Shown piece after piece: positions 9,301 through 17,468 of a stretch of DNA of 64,000 nucleotides; position 1 is the first letter of the stretch; each line of letters begins with the position of its first letter. The notes beneath the pieces are model-generated. The model was not told the origin of the DNA. It searched no databases and was given only the letters and a program-made list of their open reading frames with translations. This DNA comes from Flavobacterium sp. 20NA77.7 (GTDB lineage: Bacteria > Bacteroidota > Bacteroidia > Flavobacteriales > Flavobacteriaceae). The translations under genes and the position numbers were made by a program. Location: positions 2,232,001 to 2,296,000 of the forward strand of contig NZ_CP133721.1 of NCBI RefSeq assembly GCF_031326205.1. The letters run 5' to 3'.

Positions 9301-12300
9301 CTGAAGCATTAGCTATATTGGTAACCCCATTTAAATTTGATGCAGTTATTGTTCCACAGCTAGGTGCAACACCCGTAATCACTCCTGTTGAAGGGTTTAC
9401 TGTAGCAATAGATGTATTACTTGATACCCATGTTCCTCCTGAAACTGTTGATGAAAACGTAGTTGTACTTCCAACACATACCGCCTGAGTACCCGATAAT
9501 GTTCCTGCTGATGGTGCAGCTGTTACTGTTACTGTACGCGTAGCTGTTGCATCTGCACAACCACCTGTACCTGTTACTGTATAGGTAATCGTAGCAGTAC
9601 CAGCTGACACTCCTGTAATCACTCCTGTTGAAGTGTTTACTGTAGCAATAGTTGTATCACTCGATGTCCAAGTTCCGCCAATAACTGTAGAGGTAAAAGT
9701 AGTAGTGTTACCAACACAAATCGCTTGTGTGCCTGATAATGTACCTGCCGATGGCGCAGCTGTAACTGTAACCGTTCGTGTTGCTGTGGCATCTGAACAA
9801 CCTCCTGTTCCAGTTGCTGTATATGTAATTGTTGCTGTACCAGCTGCTATTCCTGTAACAAGTCCTGTTGAAGTATTTACAGTAGCAATCGTTGTATCAC
9901 TTGATGCCCAAGTTCCGCCTGTTGTTACAGAAGGGGTTTGTGAAGAAGCTCCTGCTAAAATTCCCATTTGCGGCCTTAGAGAATTATTATAATATGTTCC
10001 AGATGCGCCTAAACAGCCAACGGATAAATATCCTGTGTTCATTCGCCCAGCAGGAATATTAACATAACCTACTTCATCCGAAACATTTTGACCAGCACTA
10101 GTTCTACATATCTGAACTAATAAATTAGATGTGCCATCCCAAATAATTGGTGTATTAAATGTAAATTGCCTCCAAGCATTATTCAAGGTACCAGCATCCG
10201 TAATAGTCCCTCTTGATGTTGGAGCTGGTAAAAAATTTGAAGATGTAAAAGTATTAATAGATGTAAGATCAGCAAAACAATCAGCAGTAATTGTCGAAGT
10301 AGTGTAATCCGTTTTTACAAACCATGAAATTCCATTGATATTTTGACCGGCGCTTAGACCAGCTTGAGAAAGTTCAGCTGCGGTTAAAATAACTTGAACT
10401 TTAGCACTACTAAATGAAGTTGGAATAAGATTATATGCTTCTGACTGATTATAACCCGTGAATCCAAGACTTAAATTTGATGGAGCAGGCTGACCTGCAA
10501 TAAATTGAGTTGTACCACCTATACAAATAGCTTGATTACCAGTTAATACTCCAGCATATGGCGCAGCTGTAACTGTAACAGTTCGTGTTGCTGTAGCATC
10601 TGAACAACCTCCTGTGCCTGTTACTGTATAGGTAATCGTAGCAGTACCAGCTGACACTCCTGTAATCACTCCTGTTGAAGCATTTACTGTAGCAATTGTT
10701 GTATCATTTGATGTCCATGTACCTCCTGAAGCTGTAGATGTAAAAGTGGTAGTGTTACCAATACAAATCGCTTGTGTGCCTGATAATGTACCTGCTGTTG
10801 GTCCTGCAGTAACTGTAAAAGTTCTAGTTGCTGTACAAGCATTTGAATCTGTAACCGTACAAATATATGTACCTGGAGTTAGACCTGTAGCTGTTGAAGT
10901 TGTGCCTCCTGATGGTGACCATGAAAAAGTGTAAGGCCCTGTACCTCCTGAAGGTATAACACTTGCAGAACCTGATGAAGCACCATTACATAATGTAATT
11001 TGTTGCGTGCCCGTAAGGGTCAATGCTGTTGGTTGGGTAATAGTAAAATTTTGTGAAACAGTACATCCATTCGCATCAGTGACAATACATGTCCATATTC
11101 CTGCTGTTAAACCGGTAACAGAACGCGTTCCGTCTCCTGTTGGGTTACCTGGCGTCCAATTATAAGTATACCCCCATTCCCCTCCTGTTGGAATATTAAT
11201 CGATGCAGCACCTGTTGAGGCTCCATTACATGCAACATTAGTTTGAGACAATGGCGTTACAACAAGAGCTGTTGGCTGTGTAATAGTAAGACTTCGAGAT
11301 GTCGTACATCCATTTGCATCAGTAACAGTACAAGTATATGTTCCTGCTGTTAAACCTGAAGCTGTTGAAGCTGTACCTCCTGATGGTGACCACAAATAAG
11401 TATAGGGAGCTGTACCTCCTGATGGTGTGATACTTGCCGATCCATTTGAACCCCCGTTACACGGAACGTTTAATTGCGTGAAAGTAGTTGATAAAGTTGA
11501 AAGAGTACCTGCTATTGGTATATTCTGTGAAGTGGCTCCTGTTGAAGTTATTTGAATGTTTCCGCTCGGACTACCCGAAGCAGATGACGCTAATCTTACA
11601 TAGACAGTAGTTGCATTCAATGTTCCTGATGCCGTTATTGTTAGACTTGAGGAATAACCTGAGTTTGACGTCAAAGACACCTCAAAACCAGTTGGAGCCG
11701 TAACAACAACATTATTTGTTAAATTTGACCCAGAAACTGTAAAAGATTGTGCAGCAGAAACAGAACCGCTACATGAATTAAAATTTGTAAAATTACTAGA
11801 TGTGTTTACAGTTGGCACACTATCATTGTCTGTAATGGTAACTGCACATGTGGCATTTAATATTGAAGCATTAACTGGATCAGTAATAGTTACAGTAAAA
11901 TTTTCTGTTGCTTCTGCAGCGCTATCGTTAATAATTGTTATAGTTATTGTTTGTGTTGTTTGACCTGGAGAAAAAGTAATTGTCCCACTACCTAGTGTAT
12001 AATCTGATCCAGCTATTGCAGTGCCATCAGCAGTGGCATAATTAACTGAAACAGTATTAGAACTAGTTGCAGATAAAGTAACTGTAAGCGTTATTGTTGT
12101 TGTACCTTCATTTACAGTAGCTGTTTGTTGTATTGATACAGAGGGCAAAGATCCTAAATAATTATTTAGCGCATCCAACAAGCCATTAGTTGCCGCATTA
12201 CCAGAAACCGTTCCAGGTACAGGCGATATACTTAAAGACTGACCGTTAAAAGTTAATCCTATATACTTTGTATCATTTATTACATAAGTTGATGAGCCAT

Positions 12301-12673
12301 TAAAACCATTTGTAGCTAGGGTGAAATTACTCCCTGTTTGAGGTTGAAAAACCAATGTTGTAACGGTTCCGCTTGGAGCTCTCCATTTAACAAATCCATT
12401 TATGGTATGCTCAACACCATTAGCATCTGTAATAATAACCATACCGATAATATCATTACCTTGGGCTACAAATATACTTGATGTTGAATTTTGAGCAAAT
12501 TGAATATTTGTCCATCCTAAACCAGAGGCTCCACTTAAATAATAAGCATTAGTAGATTGATTGTTTGCGGTATTATTTCCTACAAAGCCATTTGTAAAGG
12601 GAACACTAATTAAATTTTGAGAAGATACATTTATCGAAAATGCAACAAAAAGATATAATATTATTTTTTTCAT
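3335..12673 (-). CDS. Giant mosaic adhesin, SprB-like, type B T9SS substrate
   Basis: This cell-surface protein has 3,112 residues counted from Met at 12673; an upstream Met at 12691 is possible. I prefer 12673 because it gives a clean signal peptide ([13 protein letters not shown]) and because a -7 promoter element overlaps the upstream Met. Domains in order: a Calx-beta domain at about 177-290, a beta-sandwich to 390, three SprB repeats at about 397-620 (PCNG..G, then [13 protein letters not shown]), ten BIG2-like Ig repeats at about 620-2240, six 98-residue repeats at about 2244-2830 with two Cys each, three calcium-binding TSP3-type segments at about 2837-3000 (DSDGDGV), and a gliding-type C-terminal domain ([11 protein letters not shown] to GYLYINK). 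Four Ig repeats carry inserted domains, two of them LamG-like. The protein is probably exported by T9SS with the PorP/SprF protein encoded next. It is a SprB paralogue, not clearly SprB itself. Confidence 0.93.
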   Translation of the reverse strand: MKKIILYLFVAFSINVSSQNLISVPFTNGFVGNNTANNQSTNAYYLSGASGLGWTNIQFAQNSTSSIFVAQGNDIIGMVIITDANGVEHTINGFVKWRAPSGTVTTLVFQPQTGSNFTLATNGFNGSSTYVINDTKYIGLTFNGQSLSISPVPGTVSGNAATNGLLDALNNYLGSLPSVSIQQTATVNEGTTTITLTVTLSATSSNTVSVNYATADGTAIAGSDYTLGSGTITFSPGQTTQTITITIINDSAAEATENFTVTITDPVNASILNATCAVTITDNDSVPTVNTSSNFTNFNSCSGSVSAAQSFTVSGSNLTNNVVVTAPTGFEVSLTSNSGYSSSLTITASGTLNATTVYVRLASSASGSPSGNIQITSTGATSQNIPIAGTLSTLSTTFTQLNVPCNGGSNGSASITPSGGTAPYTYLWSPSGGTASTASGLTAGTYTCTVTDANGCTTSRSLTITQPTALVVTPLSQTNVACNGASTGAASINIPTGGEWGYTYNWTPGNPTGDGTRSVTGLTAGIWTCIVTDANGCTVSQNFTITQPTALTLTGTQQITLCNGASSGSASVIPSGGTGPYTFSWSPSGGTTSTATGLTPGTYICTVTDSNACTATRTFTVTAGPTAGTLSGTQAICIGNTTTFTSTASGGTWTSNDTTIATVNASTGVITGVSAGTATITYTVTGTGGCSDATATRTVTVTAAPYAGVLTGNQAICIGGTTQFIAGQPAPSNLSLGFTGYNQSEAYNLIPTSFSSAKVQVILTAAELSQAGLSAGQNINGISWFVKTDYTTSTITADCFADLTSINTFTSSNFLPAPTSRGTITDAGTLNNAWRQFTFNTPIIWDGTSNLLVQICRTSAGQNVSDEVGYVNIPAGRMNTGYLSVGCLGASGTYYNNSLRPQMGILAGASSQTPSVTTGGTWASSDTTIATVNTSTGLVTGIAAGTATITYTATGTGGCSDATATRTVTVTAAPSAGTLSGTQAICVGNTTTFTSTVIGGTWTSSDTTIATVNTSTGVITGVSAGTATITYTVTGTGGCADATATRTVTVTAAPSAGTLSGTQAVCVGSTTTFSSTVSGGTWVSSNTSIATVNPSTGVITGVAPSCGTITASNLNGVTNIANASGGDQIGQSFTALSSGNLSKIKLTLWPTGSPQLVLRAYNGNTLASAFGGTIIATSNVATNMPSFTNWQDLATFEFPTAPALVAGQQYVFEIINYSTGYTGLTDSYAGGQSFHTLNVGYPGDMNFQVEMCQTATITYTVTGTGGCADATATRTVTVTASPSAGTLSGTQAVCVGSTTTFSSTTSGGSWTSSDTTVASVNTSTGVITGVASGTATITYTVTGTGGCADATATRTVTVTAAPSAGTLSGTQAVCVGSTTTFSSTTSGGSWTSSDTTVASVNTSTGVITGVASGTATITYTVTGTGGCADATATRTVTVTAAPSAGTLSGTQAVCVGSTTTFTATNSSPGVSITGSALDLDGSDDYVSAPSAVYFDDNTYTIEGWVYIKSHAFYQRFIDFGNGPDNSNVVLILSEATSGKPGFVNINAAGQQDFIISPTPMPLNEWVHIAAVRNGSFAGIYVNGVLTVSSNSWAINTENIIRNNCFVGKDNWGVQTANVKMAELRIWSSAKTQAQILAAMNTLASPQADLRLLYRFDQGIANQTNTGIITVNDQSGANYNGGSPSNGTLNNFALTGTTSNWTTGRTIVQNGTWSSSDNTIATVDANGLVTGVAAGTATITYTVTGTGGCANATATRTVTVTAAPSAGTLSGTQAVCVGNTTTFASTVSGGTWTSSDTTIATVNASTGVITGVAAGTATITYTVTGTGGCANATATRTVTVTAAPSAGTLSGTQAICVGSTTTFTATNSSPGVSITGSALDFDGNNDYITAPSGVYFDDDTFTIESWVYVTAHNFYQRLFDFGNGITNNNVLFVLSEATNGKPGFNIYNASGQGHFINSPTPLPLNQWVHLAAVRNGTFAGVYVNGTLVVSANDWTVSTPNAIRNNCYIGKDNWGSNVTMSAKISEFRIWSTARTQAQIQANMDALALPQSELRLLYKFDQGVANQTNTSITTVTDQSGANYNGGSPSNGTLNNFALTGTTSNWTTGRTIVQNGTWSSSDNTIATVDANGLVTGVAAGTATITYTVTGTGGCANATATRTVTVTAAPSAGTLSGVQSVSVGSTTIYTATVSGGTWTSSDTTIATVNASTGVITGVASGTAIITYTVIGTGGCSNATATRTIIVSNVIDALNDTPIAIVSGGSTPSVVLNDTLNGSPVVIGTNPGQVTLTGVTVPTGLTLNPNGTITVAAGLPSGIYTVTYQICENGASPVNCDTVTVTVIVSNVIDALNDIPIAIVSGGSIPSVVLNDTLNGLPVVIGTNPGQVTLTGVTVPTGLILNPNGTITVAAGLPSGTYTVTYQICENGASPVNCDTATVTVIVSNVIDALNDTPIAIVSGGSTPSVVLNDTLNGLPVVIGTNPGQVTLTGVTVPTGLTLNPNGTITVAAGLPSGIYTVTYQICENGASPVNCDTATVTVIVSNVIDALNDTPIAIVSGGSTPSVVLNDTLNGLPVVIGTNPGQVTLTGVTVPTGLTLNPNGTITVAAGLPSGIYTVTYQICENGASPVNCDTVTVTVIVSNVIDALNDTPIAIVSGGSTPSVVLNDTLNGLPVVIGTNPGQVTLTGVTVPTGLTLNPNGTITVAAGLPSGTYTVTYQICENGANPVNCDTATVTVIVSNVIDALNDSSVPLNGVIGGSTPSAVLNDTLNGSPVVIGTNPGQVTLTGVTVPTGLTLNPNGTITAAAGLPSGTYTVTYQICENGASPVNCDTAIATVVIGQCIDFPINDCDNDGLTNAQELNLGTDPLNPDSDGDGVKDGTEVTDGTNPLNPCSFVLAHQTVTPTTAWNSLDCDNDGLTNAQELSLGTNPLDPDSDGDGVLDGTEVIDGTDPTEGCDAIMVHSTLPLSQEFLDGDCDGDGLKNGEEIGPIPNQPFDPNGNGIPDYLEVNDFNVGGVISSDELEIFNLVTPNGDGDNDVFVIRNIELYPENSLEIFNRWGVQVYGVDGYGQNGKYFRGISEGRVTIQQSAELPVGAYWYVLKYKNAQGVEKHRVGYLYINK
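4190..5945 (-). repeat. Tandem array of six 294-300-bp coding repeats
   Basis: Six in-frame units encode 98-100 residues each (IDALND to [14 protein letters not shown]). Five have a 294-bp period and the last carries a 6-bp insertion. Central units differ at only a few bases, which indicates recent unequal recombination or gene conversion. Boundaries are approximate. Confidence 0.9.
6181..8303 (-). repeat. 1.2-kb segmental duplication carrying two LamG domains
   Basis: The blocks at about 6181-7100 and 7387-8303 are copies offset by 1,206 bp, shifting to 1,203 bp after a one-codon indel. Flanking Ig-coding sequence and LamG edges are nearly identical, while the LamG core has diverged in many codons. 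Confidence 0.85.
8295..8774 (-). repeat. Two identical 240-bp tandem units
   Basis: The sequence at 8295-8534 is repeated without change at 8535-8774, and identity continues about 20 bp further. Each unit encodes one 80-residue BIG2-like Ig domain (Ig repeats 5 and 6 of the adhesin). Confidence 0.92.
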
Positions 12674-12688
12674 ACACATAAATTTGCG

Positions 12689-12696
12689 CAAATATA
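12689..12696 (-). promoter_or_regulatory. Putative -7 element for adhesin 1
   Basis: On the minus strand this reads TATATTTG, a full match to the Bacteroidota -7 consensus TAnnTTTG, 16 bp before the preferred start at 12673. No good -33 TTG was found at the usual distance. Confidence 0.4.
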
Positions 12697-12820
12697 GAAA
12701 AATTATAGTTTGTTTAACATTTTATTACGCATTTTAGTGTGTATTTTTTTAAATATTCGTTGTGAAAAACGCATATCTAATGTGTATTTGTTTCAAAATT
12801 TATAACCCTTTCATAACAAA

Positions 12821-12848
12821 AAAAGCCCCGACAATGTCGGGGCTTTTT
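12821..12848. terminator. Strong bidirectional terminator after the dksA-like gene
   Basis: A 13-bp perfect stem pairs 12821-12833 with 12835-12847 (core GCCCCGACA), with A-runs before and T-runs after. It lies 17 bp past the dksA-like stop on the minus strand and separates it from the adhesin promoter. Confidence 0.85.
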
Positions 12849-12864
12849 AGCTTGTTACAATTTG

Positions 12865-13245
12865 TTATCTCTGCATGTTTTTTGCCTCAATACTCATGGT
12901 GGCATGAGGTACAAGTTTTAATCGTTCTTTATTTATTAGTTTACCTGTTACCTTACAAATTCCATAGGTTTTGTTTTCAATTCGAATTAATGCGTTTTTT
13001 AAATCGCGAATAAATTTTTCTTGACGAATAGCTAATTGAGAATTAGCTTCTTTACTCATCGTTTCACTTCCTTCTTCAAAAGCTTTGAATGTAGGGGAAG
13101 TATCATCCGTTCCGTTATTTAAATCATTTAAATACGCGCTTTTTATTAATTCTAAATCATTTTTAGCTTTATCTAATTTTGCTAAAATTAATTCTTTAAA
13201 TTCTACTAATTCAGCATCTGAATATCTTACATTTTCATCTACCAT
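12865..13245 (-). CDS. TraR/DksA family protein with degenerate zinc finger
   Basis: This 126-residue protein has an N-terminal coiled coil at about 8-95 and a C-terminal DksA-like globular region (YGICKVTGKLI, then RLKLVPHAT). DksA proteins bind in the secondary channel of RNA polymerase and modify initiation with ppGpp. Only one of the four zinc-binding Cys remains (C97). The others are replaced by T100 and by the HATM segment at 114-117, so the finger probably folds without zinc. The gene lies 28 bp after ileS on the same strand and is probably cotranscribed. The family call rests on the coiled coil plus the GICKVTG/RL...P pattern. Confidence 0.85.
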   Translation of the reverse strand: MVDENVRYSDAELVEFKELILAKLDKAKNDLELIKSAYLNDLNNGTDDTSPTFKAFEEGSETMSKEANSQLAIRQEKFIRDLKNALIRIENKTYGICKVTGKLINKERLKLVPHATMSIEAKNMQR

Positions 13246-13273
13246 AATTCACTCTATTTTGGTTAATACTAAT

Positions 13274-16200
13274 TTATTTTGTAATGGCTAATTTTGTTTG
13301 AATACCATCAAACTCAATTTCTATGCCGTTTTGCATTTCATCAACAAAAGAAATACTTTCTGTTAATGTCTCTGATGTAATGTAGTCTTCATTTGCCTGC
13401 ACTGCCTCATACACATTTTCTTCTTTTTGAATCTGAACTTTAATTTTATCGGTCACTTCAAATCCAGAATCTTTTCTGATGTTTTGAATACGATTGACTA
13501 ACTCTCTTGCTATTCCTTCTTTTCTCAAATCATCAGAAATAGTAATATCTAACGCTACTGTTATTCCATTTGCATTGGCTACTAACCAACCCGGAATGTC
13601 TTGTGAAGTTATCTCCACATCGTCGGATGCTAAAGTTAGGCTTTTTCCAGAAAGTACAATTTCTAACACTCCTTCTCTATCTAATTGATTAATTTGATCT
13701 TGATTAAAATTTTGTATCTCTTTGGAAATCAAACCCATATCTTTTCCAAAACGAGGACCTAAGGTCTTAAAGTTTGGTTTAATTTGTTTCACTAACACCC
13801 CTGACGCATCATCTAAAAGTTCGACTTCTTTGACATTTACTTCAGCTTTAATTAAGTCGGAAATAGCTTCAACTTCTGCTCTAAAAATCTCGTCAAGTAC
13901 TGGAATCATTATTCTTTGCAGAGGTTGACGTACTTTAATCATTTCCTTTTTGCGCAGCGATAATACCAATGATGAAATAGTTTGCGCCTTTAACATTTTG
14001 CTTTCCAGTGATTTATCAACAAAGTTTTCAACCGAAACGGGGAAATCAGCAACATGTACACTGCCGTGTTTTTCCTGTTGTGTTACCTCATTTAAGTCCT
14101 TATAAAGTTGCTCCATAAAAAACGGCGCAATAGGCGCGCTTAGCTTAGAAACAGTGAGTAAACACGTATAAAGCGTTTGATATGCGGCGATTTTATCTTG
14201 AGCGTATTCGCCTTTCCAGAATCTTCTTCTACACAAACGAACATACCAGTTACTTAAATTTTCCTGAACAAAATCTGAAATAGCACGGGCTGCTTTTGTC
14301 GGTTCATAATCTGCATAAGCGGCATCAACTACTTGAATTAACGTATGTAATTCAGATAAAATCCAACGGTCAATTTCTGGTCGGTCTTGTAGTGGCACTT
14401 CGGCTTCAGAATACGTAAACCCATCAATATTTGCATATAAAGCAAAGAACGAATAGGTATTATAAAGTGTTCCAAAGAATTTTCGGCGCACCTCAGCCAC
14501 ACCTTCAATGTCAAATTTCAAGTTGTCCCAAGGGTTGGCATTTGAAATCATATACCAACGTGTAGCATCAGGACCATATTCTGCCAAAGTAGTGAATGGA
14601 TCCACCGCATTACCTAAACGTTTTGACATTTTTTGTCCGTTTTTATCCAAAACCAATCCGTTTGAAACTACATTTTTGTATGCAATTTTATCAAAAACTA
14701 AGGTTCCAATGGCGTGTAACGTATAAAACCAGCCACGCGTTTGGTCTACACCTTCGGCAATAAAATCAGCCGGGAAGGCTTTATTTTCGTCAATTAAGTC
14801 TCTATTTTCAAATGGATAATGCCATTGAGCATAAGGCATTGCGCCCGAATCGAACCAAACATCAATTAAATCGGTCTCGCGTTTCATTGGTTTGCCTGAA
14901 GGAGAAACTAAAATAATTCCGTCAACCACATTTTTATGCAAATCGACTAAATCATAATTGGCTTCACTCATATCCCCCACTTTAAATCCTTTATACGGAT
15001 TTTCTGTTTGGAAACCTGCAGCAATAGCTTTTTCGATTTCATTGTATAATTCTTCCACAGAACCTACTAATAATTCTTCCGTTCCATCTTCACTTCTCCA
15101 AATTGGTAATGGAATTCCCCAATATCTTGAACGAGACAAGTTCCAATCGTTGGCGTTTTTTAACCAATTTCCAAAACGTCCTTCTCCAGTTGCTTTTGGT
15201 TTCCAGTTGATGGTTTCGTTTAAATCGAACATTCTATCTTTGATTTCGGTTACTTTAATAAACCAAGAATCTAACGGATAATATAAAATTGGCTTGTCGG
15301 TTCTCCAACAATGTGGGTAACTGTGAACGTATTTTTCTACCTTAAAGGCTTTGTTTTCTTCTTTTAATTGGATTGCAATTTCTACGTCGGCAGAGCGTTC
15401 TGGCGCTTCGCCTTCATTATAGTATTCATTTTTAACGTATTTCCCAGAATATTCGCCTAGATTTGAAATGAATTTTCCTTGCAAATCTACTAAAGGAACT
15501 GCATTTCCATTTTCATCTAATACCAACATCGGCGGTACTTCTGGAGTAGCTTCTTTGGCTACTTTCGCATCATCTGCACCGAAAGTAGGAGCGGTATGCA
15601 CAATTCCTGTTCCGTCTTCAGTAGTAACAAAATCTCCAGCAATTACTCGAAAGGCATTTTCAGGGTTTTGATACGGTAATGCTAATGGCATTAATTGTTC
15701 GTAACGAATTCCTACTAAATCTGAACCTTTACATTCGGCTAAAATTTTGAATGGAATATTTTTATCTCCAGCTTTGAAATTTTCGAAATCAGATGATTCT
15801 GTGCTTGTAAAAAATCCTTTTCCAAACTGTTTCCCAACTAAATTCTTAGCTAGAATAACATTTACAGGCTCAAAAGTATATTGATTGAACGTTTGAACTA
15901 AAACATAATCGATTTTTGGCCCAACAGTCAATGCTGTATTTGATGGCAATGTCCAAGGCGTAGTCGTCCAAGCTAAAATATGTATGTCTCCAAAACCTTG
16001 TAAAAAGTTTGGCAATGTGTCTTCTTTAGTTTTGAATTGTGCTACAACAGTGGTATCGGTAACATCTCTATATGAACCTGGCTGATTTACTTCGTGCGAA
16101 GATAAACCTGTTCCTGCTTTTGGCGAATATGGCTGAATGGTGTAGCCTTTGTATAGTAAATCTTTGTTGTAAATTTGTTTTAGCAACCACCAAACCGATT

Positions 16201-16675
16201 CCATATATTTGGATTTATACGTCACATACGGATCTTCCATATCTACCCAATAGCCCATTTTCTCGGTAAGATCATTCCAAACATCTGTATAGCGCATTAC
16301 TGTTCGTTTACACGCTTCGTTGTATTCGGTAACTGAAATGGTTTTTCCAATGTCTTCTTTGGTAATGCCTAATTCTTTTTCGGTGCCTAATTCTACAGGC
16401 AAACCGTGTGTGTCCCAACCTGCTTTACGCTTAACTTGGTAGCCTTTTTGAGTTTTATAACGACAAAATATATCTTTAATCGCACGCGCCATAACGTGGT
16501 GAATTCCAGGTAATCCATTTGCAGATGGTGGCCCTTCAAAAAACACGTAGGGTGTAGCTCCTTCACGAGAAGTTACTGATTGTTCAAAGATGTTATTTTT
16601 TTTCCAAAAATCAAGAACTTCAGATGCTACTGTTGGCAGGTCAAGTCCTTTGTATTCAGTAAATTTTGTGCTCAT
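13274..16675 (-). CDS. ileS: Isoleucyl-tRNA synthetase, long type with GIHH signature
   Basis: This cytoplasmic class I synthetase of 1,133 residues charges tRNA-Ile. The length and the eukaryote-like sequence fit the IleRS2 type. The N-terminal signature reads PSANGLPGIHH, so the usual HxGH is G57-I58-H59-H60, with first and third residues exchanged. The KMSKS loop is KMSKR near residue 683. The editing domain lies between the two and the anticodon-binding region follows. GxHH has been reported in some IleRS2 enzymes as a cause of extreme mupirocin resistance, so resistance is predicted here. It is encoded between recO and the dksA-like gene. No lspA follows, although ileS and lspA are adjacent in many bacteria. 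Confidence 0.98.
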   Translation of the reverse strand: MSTKFTEYKGLDLPTVASEVLDFWKKNNIFEQSVTSREGATPYVFFEGPPSANGLPGIHHVMARAIKDIFCRYKTQKGYQVKRKAGWDTHGLPVELGTEKELGITKEDIGKTISVTEYNEACKRTVMRYTDVWNDLTEKMGYWVDMEDPYVTYKSKYMESVWWLLKQIYNKDLLYKGYTIQPYSPKAGTGLSSHEVNQPGSYRDVTDTTVVAQFKTKEDTLPNFLQGFGDIHILAWTTTPWTLPSNTALTVGPKIDYVLVQTFNQYTFEPVNVILAKNLVGKQFGKGFFTSTESSDFENFKAGDKNIPFKILAECKGSDLVGIRYEQLMPLALPYQNPENAFRVIAGDFVTTEDGTGIVHTAPTFGADDAKVAKEATPEVPPMLVLDENGNAVPLVDLQGKFISNLGEYSGKYVKNEYYNEGEAPERSADVEIAIQLKEENKAFKVEKYVHSYPHCWRTDKPILYYPLDSWFIKVTEIKDRMFDLNETINWKPKATGEGRFGNWLKNANDWNLSRSRYWGIPLPIWRSEDGTEELLVGSVEELYNEIEKAIAAGFQTENPYKGFKVGDMSEANYDLVDLHKNVVDGIILVSPSGKPMKRETDLIDVWFDSGAMPYAQWHYPFENRDLIDENKAFPADFIAEGVDQTRGWFYTLHAIGTLVFDKIAYKNVVSNGLVLDKNGQKMSKRLGNAVDPFTTLAEYGPDATRWYMISNANPWDNLKFDIEGVAEVRRKFFGTLYNTYSFFALYANIDGFTYSEAEVPLQDRPEIDRWILSELHTLIQVVDAAYADYEPTKAARAISDFVQENLSNWYVRLCRRRFWKGEYAQDKIAAYQTLYTCLLTVSKLSAPIAPFFMEQLYKDLNEVTQQEKHGSVHVADFPVSVENFVDKSLESKMLKAQTISSLVLSLRKKEMIKVRQPLQRIMIPVLDEIFRAEVEAISDLIKAEVNVKEVELLDDASGVLVKQIKPNFKTLGPRFGKDMGLISKEIQNFNQDQINQLDREGVLEIVLSGKSLTLASDDVEITSQDIPGWLVANANGITVALDITISDDLRKEGIARELVNRIQNIRKDSGFEVTDKIKVQIQKEENVYEAVQANEDYITSETLTESISFVDEMQNGIEIEFDGIQTKLAITK

Positions 16676-16718
16676 TTTGTCGTGTACTTAAATCAATTTG
16701 CGAAAGTAATGATTTATA

Positions 16719-16746
16719 GGTAAAAGGCAAAAGGTAAAAGGTAAAA
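16719..16746. repeat. Four tandem heptamers, GGTAAAA type
   Basis: Four consecutive 7-mers (GGTAAAA, GGCAAAA, GGTAAAA, GGTAAAA) fill part of the recO-ileS gap. They resemble in structure the heptamer repeats in the SUF operon of this window. Confidence 0.85.
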
Positions 16747-16754
16747 GTTGTGTG

Positions 16755-17468
16755 TTAAGAAAAAACTTCTTTTAACACAGCAAGGGATTTAGGTTGTTTG
16801 AAACCGTCTAAGTGTAGCGTGTAATAATCGAGTAGCACTTTTAGTAATATTTGCCGTTCAATGCCTACAAAAACCTTTTGATTGCCATCAAATTTTAAGT
16901 GTATCAATTTTTTGAATAAAGTCGTTTCGTGTTGGTTTAAAGCAGTCATACTTTGAAAAGGCGTAAAAAACCCTTCTGATTTATCAAAAAAAGGAAAATC
17001 TATTTCGGTTGTATCGGGATAAAAACCCAAATGTTTTGTGAGCTCTAAAAGTACGATCAAATGAAAATTAGCTGCTTCTTCATGCGCATCTAACCACAAC
17101 ATGGCTGTTTCTAAAAAAGTAAATAATTTTTCGTTTTTTTCTTCCTCTAAAATACTGTAATGTAAAATTTCAGATAGAAATAAGACGACTGTGCTCTTAA
17201 CAATGTCGGTGTAAATAGATTGATAAACGTGTGCAAGCTTTACTTCTTTAAAATGCTCTAGTGTACCTTTGTTTTTGTGGGTAGCTTCTATTTCAAGACT
17301 ATTTAATGGCTGAAAGTAAGCAATGCGTTGGTTTGCTTTTTTTGACGAAAAAGCACTCTGGACAAAATAGGATTTAATACCATGATTTAAGGTGTAGCAC
17401 TTTACGATCAAGCTTTTTTCTTGATATTTTAATGCGCTTAAGACAATGGCTTTGGTTTTAATGAGCAT
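16755..17468 (-). CDS. recO: DNA repair protein RecO
   Basis: This 237-residue protein has the RecO N-terminal OB-fold beginning MLIKTKAIVLSALKYQEKS, followed by a helical region. RecO anneals single strands and loads RecA with RecR in gap repair. Its ATG overlaps the porZ stop codon (TAATG), so the two genes are cotranslated or at least cotranscribed. No zinc-binding Cys cluster is present, as in many RecO proteins. Length is normal for the family. The short gap to ileS holds a GGTAAAA heptamer repeat. Confidence 0.92.
   Translation of the reverse strand: MLIKTKAIVLSALKYQEKSLIVKCYTLNHGIKSYFVQSAFSSKKANQRIAYFQPLNSLEIEATHKNKGTLEHFKEVKLAHVYQSIYTDIVKSTVVLFLSEILHYSILEEEKNEKLFTFLETAMLWLDAHEEAANFHLIVLLELTKHLGFYPDTTEIDFPFFDKSEGFFTPFQSMTALNQHETTLFKKLIHLKFDGNQKVFVGIERQILLKVLLDYYTLHLDGFKQPKSLAVLKEVFS

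Noticed and set aside
3335..12673. Calling the first adhesin SprB itself
   Set aside because: It has SprB repeats and the same type of sorting domain, but no sprC or sprD genes precede it, it is about half the length of F. johnsoniae SprB, and most of its domains differ.
12674..12691. Start of adhesin 1 at the upstream Met
   Set aside because: The -7 element TATATTTG overlaps that codon, and the Met at 12673 gives a standard signal peptide.
16747..16780. Terminator hairpin at the recO end
   Set aside because: GTGTTAA and TTAACAC can pair around an A-rich loop, but the stem is bulged and lies partly within recO, with no T-tract after it on the minus strand.
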